Numbered from the stretch's first letter, positions 1-8,764 are shown. The stretch is 64,000 nt of DNA from Pyrinomonadaceae bacterium MAG19_C2-C3 (GCA_024330265.1 JANDLT010000020.1:17449-81448); one strand, 5' to 3'. Translations and numbers: made by a program. The notes: generated by a model from the sequence alone, not told the origin.

Positions 1-20
1 CGGCAAGTGATTTGTGAGAT

Positions 21-136
21 GGTCAGTGGTCAGTGAAGCATGAGATTTATGATTGAGATGTCAAGCGCAAAGTTGAACGTCAATGAGAGCGGTCTTTGCT
101 TTTACTGACCACCGACCACTGACCACTGACCACTGA
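21..136. repeat. Heptamer inverted-repeat element (GTCAGTG type)
   Basis: Tandem GTCAGTG units (about 21-35) are followed, after roughly 70 bases, by a longer complementary run of CACTGAC units (104-136). The arms are unequal here. The right arm ends just before the stop codon of the minus-strand gene at 145-930, so the element lies immediately downstream of that gene. Confidence 0.75.
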
Positions 137-144
137 ATAAGGGT

Positions 145-930
145 TCACAGGTAAAACAAACTAAGACGCGGCACGCGGTACGCTTCGCGGACGCGCTTCT
201 GTACGAGGTTGGCGTGCGTCGCCTGATAGGTTTTCGCTTCCATGCGGGCTTTGTAGGGCGCGAGTTGCGCGGCGACTTCGCGTTCATGCGCGAGGCGTTC
301 ATCGGATTTCAAATCGGCTCGCAAGCCTTCGTCGAGCAGGGCTTCGAGTTCCGTCAGCGCGCTTTCCAAACGCTCGGCACTCTTTGCCGTGTGGTGCTTC
401 GCGGCGTTCCAACTCGTTTCGATTTCCGATAAGCGTGTGACGGCGCGTTGCAAGGTTTCGGCGTACACGACGCTTGAAGCGTCCGCTTCCTTGCTTAAAT
501 TTTCGAGAGCCGCACGCGCTTCGCCAAGATGCGCGCTGATAGTCGCCGCCGGAAACGGAAGATGAGAATCTTGACTTTCATCATACGCGGCACTCGTTTC
601 AAGTGCCGCTTCCAGTGTCGTTTCATCATTTGAAATCGCCCCGTCTTTATCCTTCGCATGAGCTTTCCCGACTTGGCTTTCGAGCCATTCGGCGTATTGG
701 GCTTCGACTTCTTCCTGACAGTAAAGCAGCGTCTTGACGGAGCGTTTGCGCGCTGCCTTTTCATGCGAATCGAACGAGCGCGCAATGCCGCCCAACACGA
801 TATGAAGCGGCACACCGCGCGTCTTCCACATCTCAATCAACGACCAATCAATCGGACTCAACAGTAAAGTCTTGCCCCGCCGCCGGATAAAAGCCTCTTC
901 GATTTCGGTGAAATAATTGAAGTAATTCAT
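145..930 (-). CDS. Conserved hypothetical protein, coiled-coil rich
   Basis: A 261-residue protein I cannot assign to a named family. Residues 1-60 form a compact, probably conserved region (FTEIEEAFIRRRGK, then a hydrophobic SPIDWSLIEMW stretch and a G-rich IVLGGIARSFD turn). The remainder is rich in Ala, Glu and Lys and looks largely helical or coiled-coil. There is no signal peptide or membrane segment, so a cytoplasmic location is likely. It follows coaX on the same strand with only a hairpin repeat between them, so the two may be co-transcribed. The ATG at 930 is the first start, and the coding character holds throughout. Function unknown. Confidence 0.75.
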   Translation of the reverse strand: MNYFNYFTEIEEAFIRRRGKTLLLSPIDWSLIEMWKTRGVPLHIVLGGIARSFDSHEKAARKRSVKTLLYCQEEVEAQYAEWLESQVGKAHAKDKDGAISNDETTLEAALETSAAYDESQDSHLPFPAATISAHLGEARAALENLSKEADASSVVYAETLQRAVTRLSEIETSWNAAKHHTAKSAERLESALTELEALLDEGLRADLKSDERLAHEREVAAQLAPYKARMEAKTYQATHANLVQKRVREAYRVPRLSLFYL

Positions 931-933
931 TGG

Positions 934-1036
934 AAAAGCAGGAGTCAGGAGCCAGAAGCCAGAAGCCGGAATGAAGACGAGGAGTGGAACTTGTTTTATT
1001 CTGACTTCTGACTCCTGACTTCTGGCTCCTGCTTTT
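934..1036. repeat. Heptamer inverted-repeat element (GGAGTCA/GAAGCCA type)
   Basis: Left arm 934-970 and right arm 999-1036 are near-perfect reverse complements built from 7-base units that alternate between GGAGTCA and GAAGCCA. Both ends share AAAAGCAGGAG and its complement. The right arm lies inside the coaX reading frame and encodes its last residues. Confidence 0.85.
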
Positions 1037-1811
1037 CACTCTTCACTTTCTGATGTATCAAGCGCATTCCGTCCAGTGTCAAAGTGTCGTCAACCGTTTC
1101 GATGAGTTCCGAGCCGGTGGCGATGAGCGGAGCGTGTCCGCCGGTGGCGACGACGTGCGGGCGCGATTCATCTTCGGTTAGTTCGTCAATCATGCGGCGG
1201 AGTATGCCGTCAACGGCGAGGGCGAAACCGTAGAACAGACCCGATTGCATCGCGGCGACGGTCGAAGTTCCGATGGTCTTGGCGGGACGTTTTATTTCAA
1301 CACGCGGCAGACGCGCGGCGCGCTCAAACAGTGCTTCGCTTGAGATACCGATGCCGGGCGTGATAACGCCGCCGCGATAACTTCCGTCTTTATCAATCGC
1401 GTTGTAGGTCGTCGCCGTTCCGAAATCAACGACGATGCACGGCGCGCCGTACTTCTCTCTCGCGGCGACGGCATCCACGATGCGGTCAGCCCCGACATCG
1501 GACGGTGGGTCATACAAAATCTTCATACCGAGTTCGAGCGTGTGGTCAATAAAGAGCGGCGTGCGACCAAAATAGACTTCCGCCATGCGCCGCAAAGTGA
1601 AGTTGAGCGGCGGTACAACCGATGCGATACAAACATGCGTGATGTCTTGAAAATCGAGCCGCGCAAACTCGAACAGGTTGCGCGCGTGAACGCCGTACTC
1701 GTCCACCGTCCGCGTCGGTCGCGTCGTCAAACGCCAGTGATAAATCAAACGCTCACCCTGAAAAACTCCGAGCGTCGTATTCGTGTTGCCGACATCAATA
1801 ACAAGAAGCAA
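996..1811 (-). CDS. coaX: Type III pantothenate kinase
   Basis: Phosphorylates pantothenate, the first step of coenzyme A synthesis, in the cytoplasm. The 271-residue protein shows the ASKHA-fold phosphate loop DVGNTNTTLGVF near the N-terminus, the GADR motif, and VDFGTATTYNAID, all typical of the CoaX family. The start is a TTG at 1811, because the DVGNTNT motif begins only a few residues in and no upstream ATG exists. No clear ribosome-binding site is visible. The C-terminal tail, from about EKQEPEV onward, is translated from the right arm of the hairpin repeat at 934-1036, so roughly a dozen residues are repeat-derived rather than ancestral. Confidence 0.95.
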   Translation of the reverse strand: MLLVIDVGNTNTTLGVFQGERLIYHWRLTTRPTRTVDEYGVHARNLFEFARLDFQDITHVCIASVVPPLNFTLRRMAEVYFGRTPLFIDHTLELGMKILYDPPSDVGADRIVDAVAAREKYGAPCIVVDFGTATTYNAIDKDGSYRGGVITPGIGISSEALFERAARLPRVEIKRPAKTIGTSTVAAMQSGLFYGFALAVDGILRRMIDELTEDESRPHVVATGGHAPLIATGSELIETVDDTLTLDGMRLIHQKVKSEKQEPEVRSQKSE

Positions 1812-1817
1812 GTGAGT

Positions 1818-1920
1818 TAAGTGATGAGTGATGAGTGATGAGTGATGAGTGATAAATCAAAGATGTTGTTCTTTGGATTCGTCGTTCGTCGTTCATCGTT
1901 CATCGTTCATCGTTCATCCT
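1818..1920. repeat. Heptamer repeat element (GATGAGT / GTTCATC arms)
   Basis: Four or more GATGAGT units (about 1821-1855) face, across a short spacer, several CGTTCAT units (about 1885-1918). The right arm is only an approximate complement of the left (five of seven positions per unit). It lies in the divergent gap between coaX and the SET-domain gene. Confidence 0.7.
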
Positions 1921-2095
1921 TTCTAAGTCGTCAAAACAATTTTCTTATCACGCAAAGGACTTGGTTGAGAAACTGCCGGTCGAGAACTTATTGGAGAGCG
2001 TGTCACACAAACAGACTTTAATTTTGTATTCTGCCACCGAAAGACTTACACGAGAACCTTACCATGCAATCAGCAAACGATTTTATAAAATACAA

Positions 2096-2494
2096 ATGAG
2101 TGATGACAAAACCTTAATCGTCAAACGCACCGCCACCGGGTTAGGACTATTCACAACAGAACCCATCAAGCGCGGCGCACGCATACTCGAATATAAGGGC
2201 GAGATTATTTCCACCGACGAAGCCAACCGCCGCGCCAACAAATACCTGTTTGAGCTTGACGAAAAACGCACGATTGACGGCAGTTCACGCGACAATCTGG
2301 CGCGCTACTTCAATCATGCGTGCCGCCCGAACGCGAAAGGCTATTCAATTAAAAACAAGATTTGGATTTACGCCGAACGCAACATCAAAGCTGGCGAACA
2401 GATCACCATCAACTACGGCACGGCTTACTTCGACCAACACATCCGACCCAAAGGCTGCAAGTGCGCGAAGTGCGTTGAAAAGCAAGCCGTGTGA
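2096..2494 (+). CDS. SET-domain protein with post-SET cysteine motif
   Basis: A 132-residue protein that is almost nothing but a SET domain, the fold of S-adenosylmethionine-dependent lysine methyltransferases. Seen from the chosen start: GLGLFTTEPIKRG (15-27), the NHACRPN core motif (73-79), GEQITINYG with its conserved Tyr (100-108), and a post-SET CKCAKC triplet of cysteines (121, 123, 126) that in the family binds zinc next to the active site. An in-frame ATG lies upstream at 1961, but the residues it would add look non-coding, so I start at 2096. It forms a plus-strand pair with the following orphan. The substrate is unknown. Confidence 0.85.
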   Translation: MSDDKTLIVKRTATGLGLFTTEPIKRGARILEYKGEIISTDEANRRANKYLFELDEKRTIDGSSRDNLARYFNHACRPNAKGYSIKNKIWIYAERNIKAGEQITINYGTAYFDQHIRPKGCKCAKCVEKQAV

Positions 2495-2530
2495 TAAAGA
2501 GTTATTCAGCGTTTTCGCTTATGTGTTCAT

Positions 2531-2824
2531 ATGATTGAGCTTGAATGTGAAAAGGTGTTGTTCCATTCGCCGCAGGACGAGGCGGCATTCTTTGCTTGGT
2601 CTCAAGCTATTCCAGCAGTTACAAGCGTTGTCGGTCGCGGGTCTAGTATCATCCTTACGGTTAAGTCGAAGCGCGTCGCTGATACATCGCTTCGTGAACT
2701 TCTCGCTCTTTTTCGTCGCTACCGCATTTCGATGCCTCAGTTAGCCCAGTTTCGCAATGCTAACAACGAAGCTTGGTTTGCTTCGCCAGAGAAATATTGG
2801 TTTAAGTCTGTCTTCGGACGCTGA
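2531..2824 (+). CDS. Hypothetical protein
   Basis: A 97-residue protein without a recognised domain, signal peptide or membrane helix. The sequence alternates beta-like stretches (SIILTVKSK) with an amphipathic helix (SLRELLALFRRYRI), consistent with a small globular cytoplasmic protein. It begins 36 bases after the SET-domain gene on the same strand and ends 24 bases before the convergent end of birA, so it is probably the second gene of a two-gene unit. An alternative frame (2535-2744) has no better codon character. Confidence 0.55.
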   Translation: MIELECEKVLFHSPQDEAAFFAWSQAIPAVTSVVGRGSSIILTVKSKRVADTSLRELLALFRRYRISMPQLAQFRNANNEAWFASPEKYWFKSVFGR

Positions 2825-2848
2825 TAGTTTTTTACGATTCATTCCTTT

Positions 2849-3616
2849 TCATTCTTCATCATCAAACCTCACCGCCGTCACATCTCCGGCGCGTACCAAT
2901 CTGAGGTGACCTTCAAGGGTTTCGACGCGCAACGCTCCGTCACTCTCTAACCCGCGCGTCGTGCCGACGAAGATTTCGTTGTCGAGCGTGATACGAACAG
3001 GTTTGTCATTGGCAAATGAAGAAGCGGCACTCCACGCGGCGAGCGTGTTTTGGATTCCGTTGACTTTGTGCAAGACCTCATAGCGAACGGCGAACGCATC
3101 AAGCACGGCGCGCATAATAAGTTTCGCGTCGAATCGTTTTCCGGTCGCCGCTTCGAGCGATGTCGCGTGTGGTAAATCCGGCGCAAAAGCTTCGTTCGTT
3201 AAGTTGATACCGATGCCGATAATCGCCGCCGTACCCTGCGGCGTGTCAATCGTTTCACCGAGAATGCCGCACAACTTGCGACCGTCATAAAGCAGATCGT
3301 TCGGGTATTTGATGTCGGTCGAAAGCGCGCACGCCGCACGCAAAGCATCATGCACGCCCAGAGCGGCGGCGAACACCAGCATCGGAAAATCCGCGCGGGC
3401 GATATAGGCGATGCGCGGGCGCAACACCAGACTCATATACAGACCCGCACCGGGCGGCGAACGCCACACGCGCCCTAAACGTCCGCGCCCCGCCGTCTGT
3501 TCGCGGGCGATGACGGTCGTGCCTTCCTTAGCACCGCGACGCGCCTGTTCCATCGCTTCCGTGTTGGTCGAAGGCAAAGAATCATGCGTGAGAATGATGA
3601 AGTTAATAAACGACAA
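2849..3616 (-). CDS. birA: Biotin--[acetyl-CoA-carboxylase] ligase (no DNA-binding domain)
   Basis: Activates biotin with ATP and transfers it to the lysine of the biotin carboxyl carrier protein, here plausibly AccB encoded at 43.8-44.5 kb. The 255-residue protein has the biotinyl-AMP loop GRGRLGRVWRSPPGAGLYMS and the KYPNDLLYDGRKLCGILGE catalytic block, then a C-terminal SH3-like cap (LDNEIFVGTTRGL). The N-terminal helix-turn-helix of bifunctional BirA is absent, so it should be an enzyme only, not a repressor. Convergent with the small plus-strand gene ending at 2824. Confidence 0.93.
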   Translation of the reverse strand: MSFINFIILTHDSLPSTNTEAMEQARRGAKEGTTVIAREQTAGRGRLGRVWRSPPGAGLYMSLVLRPRIAYIARADFPMLVFAAALGVHDALRAACALSTDIKYPNDLLYDGRKLCGILGETIDTPQGTAAIIGIGINLTNEAFAPDLPHATSLEAATGKRFDAKLIMRAVLDAFAVRYEVLHKVNGIQNTLAAWSAASSFANDKPVRITLDNEIFVGTTRGLESDGALRVETLEGHLRLVRAGDVTAVRFDDEE

Positions 3617-3665
3617 AGGTGTTGAATTAAAATCTGTGAAGTTCGTGCGTGCGTTAAAGAGGTGA

Positions 3666-3716
3666 TAATAAAAAAACTCACGCCCGCCTTGAAGTTTAAC
3701 AAGGAGCGGACGTGAG
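3666..3716 (-). terminator. Rho-independent terminator
   Basis: A near-perfect stem pairs CTCACG.CCGC..CTTG (3677-3691) with CAAG..GCGG.CGTGAG (3700-3716). On the minus strand it is followed by a run of T (the A-run at 3668-3676). It sits 29 bases beyond the stop of the Arg-rich protein gene and separates it from birA. Confidence 0.8.
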
Positions 3717-3744
3717 CCAAAACTTTGATAGGTTTTACTTGCGG

Positions 3745-4164
3745 TTAGTAACGACGATTGTTACGGCGGTTATAACGCTGGTTGCGCGGGTGGCTTGGCG
3801 AACCCGCACCGCGACGGTAGTAGCCGTTGCCACGACGGTTGCGGTCGTAACGGCGGTCGTCGTCACGACGTTGTTGACGAACATAACGGTCTTGTCCCCG
3901 TTCGTCACGACGAATGTCGCGGCGTTCGGCGCGCGTGATTACACCGTCAGAGCGATACGCGCGACGTTGTTGGCGCAAGGCACGGTCGCGTGTGCGTATG
4001 TCGCGGCGTTCGTCGCGTGTGATTCGACCTGAACGCACGCCGCGTTGGATGCGGCGACGGTCGTTGCGTTCGTTGTTGCGGTAGCCTCTGCCCTGCGCGA
4101 ACGTATCGGTTGCCGAGAAACTGAAAAGCAGCGCGATGACACCCAAGAAAATAATCTTCTTCAT
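3745..4164 (-). CDS. Secreted arginine-rich repeat protein
   Basis: A 139-residue protein with a clear signal peptide (MKK, a hydrophobic core, then TFAQG) and a mature part dominated by Arg, Asp, Asn and Tyr. Two imperfect repeats can be seen: GVRSGRITRDERRDIR and SDGVITRAERRDIRR, a pattern of SG/DG-x-(I/L)T-x2-E-R2-x-I found in small exported proteins of several phyla. The C-terminus turns into a low-complexity RYNRRNNRRY tail. It is probably periplasmic or extracellular and very basic, so it could bind nucleic acid, anionic polymers or metals, but nothing shows this directly. Single-gene unit with its own terminator. Confidence 0.75.
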   Translation of the reverse strand: MKKIIFLGVIALLFSFSATDTFAQGRGYRNNERNDRRRIQRGVRSGRITRDERRDIRTRDRALRQQRRAYRSDGVITRAERRDIRRDERGQDRYVRQQRRDDDRRYDRNRRGNGYYRRGAGSPSHPRNQRYNRRNNRRY

Positions 4165-4625
4165 GTTTCGATTTCCTCATGTCGAGCCTTTCTAAAGCTG
4201 ACTCGAATAATTTTGCGGCTTTGATTTGAACGGCGTGCCGCTGGTGTGTGCCGTCGAGAGAGTTGCCTGTTTTTCGTATGACTCCGCCTTCGTGCAATCA
4301 TCACGCCACACGGTTTCGCTTTGTTTGGATTGTTCGTGATTTCGGTTTGAAAGTTAAGCGAAAAAGCTTTTTGTCTTCCGTTCATACTGTTTCTGTATGA
4401 CAGCATGCGGCATCGCTTTCATCTTCTCCGTTCCGATATAGGTTACTTCGCGCACGATATGCGACGCACCGTACCGTTAGGTTCACGGTGAATTCGCTTT
4501 AATTTGATGACAAATTCATTGCCACATTTTATCGTTTTGTCGTAATATCGCCCGACTGCCATAAATGGATTTAATCCTTCCCGGCATTTTCGGTTCGTCC
4601 TAAAATTAAACAATTTGGAGAAAGC
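4165..4625. other. Divergent intergenic region
   Basis: About 460 bases between the minus-strand Arg-rich gene and the plus-strand DUF3857 gene. It should hold two outward promoters. I see TTGGAG seven bases before the ATG at 4626 as a ribosome-binding site, and a TAAAAT at 4601-4606 that could be a -10 box, without a convincing -35. Open frames here (for example 4161-4406 and 4443-4817, minus) lack coding character. Confidence 0.4.
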
Positions 4626-6650
4626 ATGATGAATTCCCCGCTCACCATCTGCCTGTTCGCGCGATTTGCACTCGCGTTGCTCGTCGTGTCCGCTACTTTC
4701 GTCGCCCCTGTCTTTGCCGCGGGCGATAATGATTGGCTGCCGATAGAAGCGCAGCATCTCGCCCTGAAAGCTCCCGTAGTGGAGAAAGATGCTGATGCCG
4801 AAGCCCTGTTCTGGCAAGTTCGCGTCGCGGATTTAGCCGAAGGCGGCGACACACGCAACGTCATTGATAATTACATTCGCATCAAAATTTTCAATGAGCG
4901 CGGGCGCGAAGCGAAAAGCAAAATCGAACTTCCGTATCTCAACGGCAGCAAAATCAAAGACATCTCTGCCCGCACCATCAAGCCCGACGGCTCAATCGTC
5001 GAACTCGACAAGAAAGACATCTTCGATAAAACCGTTGTCCGCTATGGCAACCTAAAACTCAAGGCAAAGTCGTTTGCGATGCCGGCGGTCGAACCCGGTG
5101 CGATTATCGAATATCGCTGGCGTGAAGTCAGCGACTACATCAAAGATTATCTGCGTCTTAACATGCAGCAGGATGTTCCGGTTCAACTCATCACCTATTC
5201 CATCAAGCCGCTTGTTCATCCGTATTTTCCTTACGGGATGCGCGTCCAATCCTTCAATTTCAAGTACAACGAATTTAAGAAAGAAAAGAACGGCTACTAC
5301 ACCACGTCGTTGACGAACGTTCCGGCGTTCCGCGAAGAACCGCGTATGCCGCCGCCTTACGACGTGCGGCAGTGGATGCTTGTCTATTACTCGGAAGACA
5401 AGAAATTGATACCGGCGAAGTACTGGCGCGAACACGGCAAATATATTTTCAACTTATACAAAAACGCGATTAAGCCTAACGACGAGGTACGCGCCAAAGC
5501 CGCCGAAATCGTTGGCGACGCCGCCACGCCCGACGATAAGTTGACGCGCCTTTATAATTTCTGCCGCGCCAATATCAAAAACATTTCCGGCGACACGTCC
5601 GGTTTTAGTAACGCCGAAATCGAGAAACTCAAAGACAACAAAAAAGCCGGAGACACACTCAAGCGCGGCTACGGTACTGTTCAAGATATAGATTTGCTTT
5701 TCGCTTCGCTCGTCACGGCGGTTGGTCTTGATGCCCGCGTTGCGGTGAGCGGCAACCGCTCCGATGTCAGTTTCCGCCCCGAATATGCCGACACTTATTT
5801 CATGAAAACGTATAGCATCGCGGTTCGCGTTCCCGATGAGAAGACCAAAACCGAGTGGCGATTCTTCGACCCCGGCGCGCCCTACGTTCCGCAAGGCATG
5901 TTGCTCTGGCTCGAAGAAGGCGAAACCGCGCTCGTCTCCGACCCGAACGAACCCGTGTTTGTGACGACGCCGATTTCCCAGCCCGAACAGTCCGTCAAGA
6001 AACGCTTTGCGAAATTAACGCTCGCTGAAGACGGCACACTCGAAGGCGACGTGACCGCCGAATATACGGGACACTTCTCCGTCACTGAAAAGGGCGAACA
6101 CGACGACGAATCCGCCGATGAACAAATCAAAAACATAACCGACGAACTCAAATCGGAACTGCGCGTGCCTGAACTGACGAATCTCAAAGTCGAAAATCTG
6201 ACCGACCCCGTGAAGCCGCTCAAGCTTTCATTCCACATCCGCATTCCGGCTTACGCGCAACGCACGGGCAAACGTTTGTTCATTCAGCCTTCGGTCTTTT
6301 ACAGCACACGCGGCACAATGTTCCCGACCAGCACGCGCGTTCATCCGGTGTTCTTCACTCATCCTTATTCCGAGAAAGACACCATCACCATCCAGATTCC
6401 TAACGGCTTCACGCTCGAAAACCCGGAAGCACCGCAACCTTTCAGCGCGGGAGAAATCAGCCGTTACGATGTCAAATTAAGCATCTCAAAAGACAAGTCC
6501 ACGCTTATCTACGAACGCGCGTTTCGCTTTGGCGGCGGCGGCAACGTTTATTTCCCACGCGAAAGCTACCCGCAACTGAAGAAATACTTCGACTCGATTC
6601 ACGAACAGGATAAGCATTCCATCGCCCTCAAAGCCGACGCGACACAGTAG
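4626..6650 (+). CDS. Exported DUF3857 / transglutaminase-like protein, catalytic Cys and His lost
   Basis: A 674-residue exported protein: signal peptide 1-32, DUF3857 beta-rich domain (about 50-230, with TIKPDGSIVELDKKDIFD), then a transglutaminase-core-like domain (about 280-420) and a C-terminal beta domain. In active relatives the core has G-D-C-x-D-K; here the aligned stretch reads YGTVQDIDLLFASL, so the Cys position is Val352. The His position aligns with Thr395, while the Asp (FFDPG, 414) remains. It therefore looks like a non-catalytic binding or scaffold version. The next gene is a paralogue with the triad intact, which suggests the two act together at the periplasmic or outer membrane face. 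Confidence 0.85.
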   Translation: MMNSPLTICLFARFALALLVVSATFVAPVFAAGDNDWLPIEAQHLALKAPVVEKDADAEALFWQVRVADLAEGGDTRNVIDNYIRIKIFNERGREAKSKIELPYLNGSKIKDISARTIKPDGSIVELDKKDIFDKTVVRYGNLKLKAKSFAMPAVEPGAIIEYRWREVSDYIKDYLRLNMQQDVPVQLITYSIKPLVHPYFPYGMRVQSFNFKYNEFKKEKNGYYTTSLTNVPAFREEPRMPPPYDVRQWMLVYYSEDKKLIPAKYWREHGKYIFNLYKNAIKPNDEVRAKAAEIVGDAATPDDKLTRLYNFCRANIKNISGDTSGFSNAEIEKLKDNKKAGDTLKRGYGTVQDIDLLFASLVTAVGLDARVAVSGNRSDVSFRPEYADTYFMKTYSIAVRVPDEKTKTEWRFFDPGAPYVPQGMLLWLEEGETALVSDPNEPVFVTTPISQPEQSVKKRFAKLTLAEDGTLEGDVTAEYTGHFSVTEKGEHDDESADEQIKNITDELKSELRVPELTNLKVENLTDPVKPLKLSFHIRIPAYAQRTGKRLFIQPSVFYSTRGTMFPTSTRVHPVFFTHPYSEKDTITIQIPNGFTLENPEAPQPFSAGEISRYDVKLSISKDKSTLIYERAFRFGGGGNVYFPRESYPQLKKYFDSIHEQDKHSIALKADATQ

Positions 6651-6737
6651 TGGATAGTGGATAACGGATAGTTTAAGAACAACTTCTTCACTATCCACTA
6701 TCCACTATCCGTTATCCATTATTCGTTATCCGTTATT
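6649..6737. repeat. Heptamer inverted-repeat element (GGATAGT type)
   Basis: AGTGGATAGTGGATAACGG at 6649-6667 faces CTATCCACTATCCACTATCC and further GTTATCC units at 6691-6735. The element begins on the stop codon of the upstream gene and fills the gap before the second DUF3857 gene. Confidence 0.8.
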
Positions 6738-6760
6738 TTCCCTGATTAGGAAAAATTCTT

Positions 6761-8764
6761 ATGTCAAAAATACTCGCTATCCGCATCGCCACATTCGCCC
6801 TCGTCATGCTTTCCGCCTCAAGCGTCTTTGCAATCGGAGATGAGCCGCCCGCGTGGTTGCGCTCCGCTGCGATGCAGAGCGCGCCCGCTTACGACAAAGA
6901 AGTTCCCGGCGTCGTACTGCTCAACGAGCAGCGCGTCACGGTTCATCTTTCAGGTGAAACCGTGACGACGACGATGTACGCCGTGCGCGTGCTGAATCGC
7001 ATGGGACGCGGTGCGGCGCACGCTGCCGAAGCCTATAACACGGATGCGAGTAAAATCCGCGAAATGAGAGCGTGGCTTATCAAGCCGAACGGCACAATCA
7101 AACGCTACGGCAAATCGGAATCACTCGACATCGCGCAAGCTTCGGCGGGCGGCGGTTATTACAGCGAATCGCGCGTGCGTGTGATTGATGCCGAAGACGA
7201 CGCGGAAACGGGCGACGTGTTCGGCTATGAAACCACGACGGAAGACAAATCTTTCTTCACCCAATTCGAGTGGCGATTTCAGGGCGGCATCGGCGCGTTT
7301 AGCGGCAGGTTGCCCGCCCTCGCGTCGCGCTTCGTCCTCACCTTGCCACCCGATTGGCGCGCCGAAAGCGTGACGCTCAATCATGAGAAACTCGCCCCCG
7401 TCGTCAACGCTTCGACCTACACTTGGGAACTTAAAAACCTCGCTCCGATTGACCCCGAACCCGCGAGTCCCGAAGTCTCGGCACTCGCACCGCGCATCGG
7501 CGTCAGTTATTTTCCGGCGGCGGGCAAACAACTCGCGGGCGGCACGTTCACTAATTGGAGCGACGCATCGCGCTGGCTCACAACCTTGATGGACGCGCAA
7601 TCCACGCCCGATGAAGCGATTGCCGCGAAAGCCCGCGCCCTGACCGCGAACGCCAAAACGGAACTCGAACGCATCGCCGCCATCTCGCGTTACGTTCAAA
7701 ACATTCAGTACGTCGCCATCTCTCTGAACGTCGGACGCGGCGGCGGTTATCGCCCGCGTGCGGCTTCCGAAGTCTTCGCCAAGTCTTACGGCGACTGTAA
7801 AGACAAAGCCAACCTGATGCGCGCGATGCTGAAAGTCGTCGGCATCACGTCCTATCTGATGCCCGTCTATTCCGGCGACCGCACTTATGTTCGTGAGATT
7901 TTCCCTTCGCCGCAACAATTCAATCACTGCATCATCGCCGTCAAAGTCGCGGATGACACGAAAGCCGCGACCATCGTCACGCATCCGACTCTCGGACGCC
8001 TTCTCATCTTCGACCCGACCGATGAAACGACTTTGCTTGGCGACTTGCCCGACCACGAACAGGACAGCCTCGCCCTCGTCGTCGCGGGCGAACAGGGCGC
8101 GCTTTTGCGTCTGCCCGCGACCGCACCGGAAGCCAATCAGACCGAGCGCGTCATTAATGCCCAACTCGATGTGAGCGGCGCGCTTGCCGTCAAGGTTCAA
8201 GAAACCGCGCACGGGCAAGACGCTTCGCAGTTTCGTCGTCAACTGCGCCAGATGCCGAAAGCCGATTATCAAACGATGATTGAGCGGTGGATTACGCGCG
8301 GGGCGGCGGGCGCGAGTGTCCCGACATTCAGCCCTTCGGATGACCCGGCGGCAAACCGCTTTCAACTCACGGTTGACTTCAACGCACCTGCCTACGCGCA
8401 ATCAATGCAAGGTCGCCTGCTCGTTTTTAAGCCCGTGATTCTCTCGCGCCGCAGTTCCGCGATGTTCTCTGAACCGAAACGCAAACACCCGATTGTTCTC
8501 GACGCGCAAGCCTTCACCGAAACCGTCAACATCAAAATCCCCGCCGGATTCGCGGTTGACGAACTCCCCGACAAACTCGAACTCGTCGCGCCCTTCGGTT
8601 CTTACATCACATCCTACGATGTCAAAGACGACCAACTCATCTTCACACGCCGCCTCATAGTGCGCGCGATGACCATCCCCGCGAGTGACTATGAAAAAGT
8701 CCGCAACTTCTACGGGCGCATCCTCGCCGCCGAACAATCTCCAGCAGTGCTGGCTAAGAAATAG
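6761..8764 (+). CDS. Exported DUF3857 / transglutaminase-like protein, triad intact
   Basis: A 667-residue exported protein with signal peptide (1-24), DUF3857 domain (about 45-240; note WLIKPNGTIKRYGKSE) and a transglutaminase-like core. The triad is present: Cys346 in YGDCKDKANLMRAML, His389 in FNHCIIAV, Asp418 in IFDPTDE. A C-terminal beta domain follows. The family is thought to act on peptides or proteins outside the cytoplasm, but its true substrate is unknown. It is a paralogue of the preceding gene and probably shares its transcript, with a hairpin repeat between them. Confidence 0.88.
   Translation: MSKILAIRIATFALVMLSASSVFAIGDEPPAWLRSAAMQSAPAYDKEVPGVVLLNEQRVTVHLSGETVTTTMYAVRVLNRMGRGAAHAAEAYNTDASKIREMRAWLIKPNGTIKRYGKSESLDIAQASAGGGYYSESRVRVIDAEDDAETGDVFGYETTTEDKSFFTQFEWRFQGGIGAFSGRLPALASRFVLTLPPDWRAESVTLNHEKLAPVVNASTYTWELKNLAPIDPEPASPEVSALAPRIGVSYFPAAGKQLAGGTFTNWSDASRWLTTLMDAQSTPDEAIAAKARALTANAKTELERIAAISRYVQNIQYVAISLNVGRGGGYRPRAASEVFAKSYGDCKDKANLMRAMLKVVGITSYLMPVYSGDRTYVREIFPSPQQFNHCIIAVKVADDTKAATIVTHPTLGRLLIFDPTDETTLLGDLPDHEQDSLALVVAGEQGALLRLPATAPEANQTERVINAQLDVSGALAVKVQETAHGQDASQFRRQLRQMPKADYQTMIERWITRGAAGASVPTFSPSDDPAANRFQLTVDFNAPAYAQSMQGRLLVFKPVILSRRSSAMFSEPKRKHPIVLDAQAFTETVNIKIPAGFAVDELPDKLELVAPFGSYITSYDVKDDQLIFTRRLIVRAMTIPASDYEKVRNFYGRILAAEQSPAVLAKK

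Noticed and set aside
21..136. CRISPR array
   Set aside because: Unit length of 7 bases, no unique spacers and an inverted rather than direct layout; no cas gene in the window.
7121..8401. 426-codon open frame on the minus strand
   Set aside because: Lies antisense to the second DUF3857 gene, which has clear domains; the translation looks like the Arg/Gly/Asp shadow of a GC-rich gene.
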